DNA of 6,399 nucleotides from NCBI GenBank assembly GCA_944386395.1, contig CALXAZ010000088.1:1-6399 (forward strand), given 5' to 3'. The position numbers were made by a program, and so were the translations under genes. This stretch comes from an uncultured Clostridia bacterium. GTDB lineage: Bacteria > Bacillota > Clostridia > Oscillospirales > JAAYOS01. Under the pieces are notes generated by a model. That model saw only the letters and a list, made by a program, of their open reading frames with translations. It was not told the DNA's origin and searched no databases. Below are positions 5,870 to 6,399 of the stretch, piece after piece. Numbering within the stretch: the stretch's first letter is position 1; every line of letters starts with the position of its first letter.

Positions 5870-6399
5870 TTATTTTGGCAGATAATCCGCTTTTACCCGA
5901 TACCGGCTGATACCGAAACTATTGCTCCGCTCGATGACCTCCCGGGGAAGTTGGTTCAGATACTTCCGGCCAAAGTTGGTATCGCCGAAGTAACAGTCAA
6001 AATTGGTCACAGGGAGTACTACCCAGTCGCTGTCCTCCGGACGGTTGGCCAGGTAATAAGCCACCAGGGTGGGCAGGATATTGGAAGGCATTTTCTCAGG
6101 GCGGACCTGCTCAAGCCTCTCTGCCAGTTCCAACGGCAGTTCAGGTTCTGTGCGGCGCAGAGGGCCCAATTCCAGGGCATCGGCAATCATATCATCAAAG
6201 CGGATCGTCCACGCACCTTCCGTGGAGGTGGAAAGAGCCTTGGTTTGGTATTGGAGCACCTTGCCGCGCCACACTCGGTCAAACCGCTTGCTTAACTCGC
6301 TGGCAGAGTCCGCATAGTTTTTACGGACCAATTCCGGATGCTCAGTGGCAAACCGCATAGCCTGATGGAAGTGGCGACTGAACCAGCCCCAGCCATCCT
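5870..6399 (-). CDS. Uncharacterised protein, N-terminus outside the window (5' partial)
   Basis: An open frame on the - strand runs from the right edge to a TAA at 5872-5870. The first in-window ATG is at 6358, but the frame continues upstream of it without a stop to the edge (DGWGWFSRHFHQAM), reads like normal protein, and no ribosome site precedes that ATG, so the gene is probably cut by the window. About 175 residues are visible. They are soluble and mixed in charge, rich in Arg, Glu and Leu, with no signal peptide or membrane segment seen. Segments such as GDTNFGRKYLNQLP near the C-terminus are well formed, but I cannot name a family. It is convergent with the preceding gene, shares its high G+C content, and ends at the shared hairpin terminator. 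Confidence 0.75.
   Translation of the reverse strand, partial: DGWGWFSRHFHQAMRFATEHPELVRKNYADSASELSKRFDRVWRGKVLQYQTKALSTSTEGAWTIRFDDMIADALELGPLRRTEPELPLELAERLEQVRPEKMPSNILPTLVAYYLANRPEDSDWVVLPVTNFDCYFGDTNFGRKYLNQLPREVIERSNSFGISRYRVKADYLPK

Noticed and set aside
5951..6317. Two + strand open frames of 114 and 82 codons opposite the right-edge gene
   Set aside because: They overlap the - strand frame that stays open to the window edge and ends neatly at a terminator; their composition looks like antisense of GC-rich coding DNA.

Overview
The window carries a complete DNA phosphorothioation (sulfur-modification) operon, dndB-dndC-dndD-dndE, all on the + strand (177-5072). Beyond it is a GC-rich stretch with two unrecognised genes. 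Spacing of the ribosome binding sites, the consensus sigma-A-type promoter and the codon style suggest a Gram-positive, Clostridia-like Firmicute. That assignment is an inference, since the window has no phylogenetic marker.

Left edge (1-176): the last 30 codons of an unidentified + strand gene end at 94. A consensus promoter follows (TTGACA, 17 bp, TATACT; 106-134). Its -10 box and predicted start lie inside a perfect 46-bp palindrome (119-164), which is itself built from two overlapping 14-bp palindromes. The ribosome site and start codon of dndB come directly after. This is the strongest regulatory signal in the window.

Operon (177-5072): DndB (DGQHR-family protein, a known autoregulator in other dnd systems), DndC (PP-loop ATP pyrophosphatase with Fe-S cysteines), DndD (Rad50/SMC-like ATPase) and DndE (small DNA-binding protein) are packed with gaps of 1 nt or an 11-bp overlap, so they are probably one translationally coupled transcript. 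With sulfur from a cysteine desulfurase, DndC, DndD and DndE are known to replace a non-bridging phosphate oxygen with sulfur at specific DNA sites. No desulfurase (dndA) and no restriction partner (dndFGH or similar) lies inside the window. They must be elsewhere, or the system is modification-only.

Right part (5073-6399): base composition jumps from AT-rich (one dndD line, 3961-4020, hand-counted at 19/60 G+C) to GC-rich (5341-5400, hand-counted at 43/60). This marks the likely edge of a horizontally acquired island or cargo insertion. It holds a 191-codon gene with a Cys/His/Gly/Tyr-rich tail. A TAG interrupts that gene and the same kind of tail continues in frame for 20 more codons. A strong hairpin terminator follows, then a convergent, 5'-truncated gene of unknown function on the - strand.
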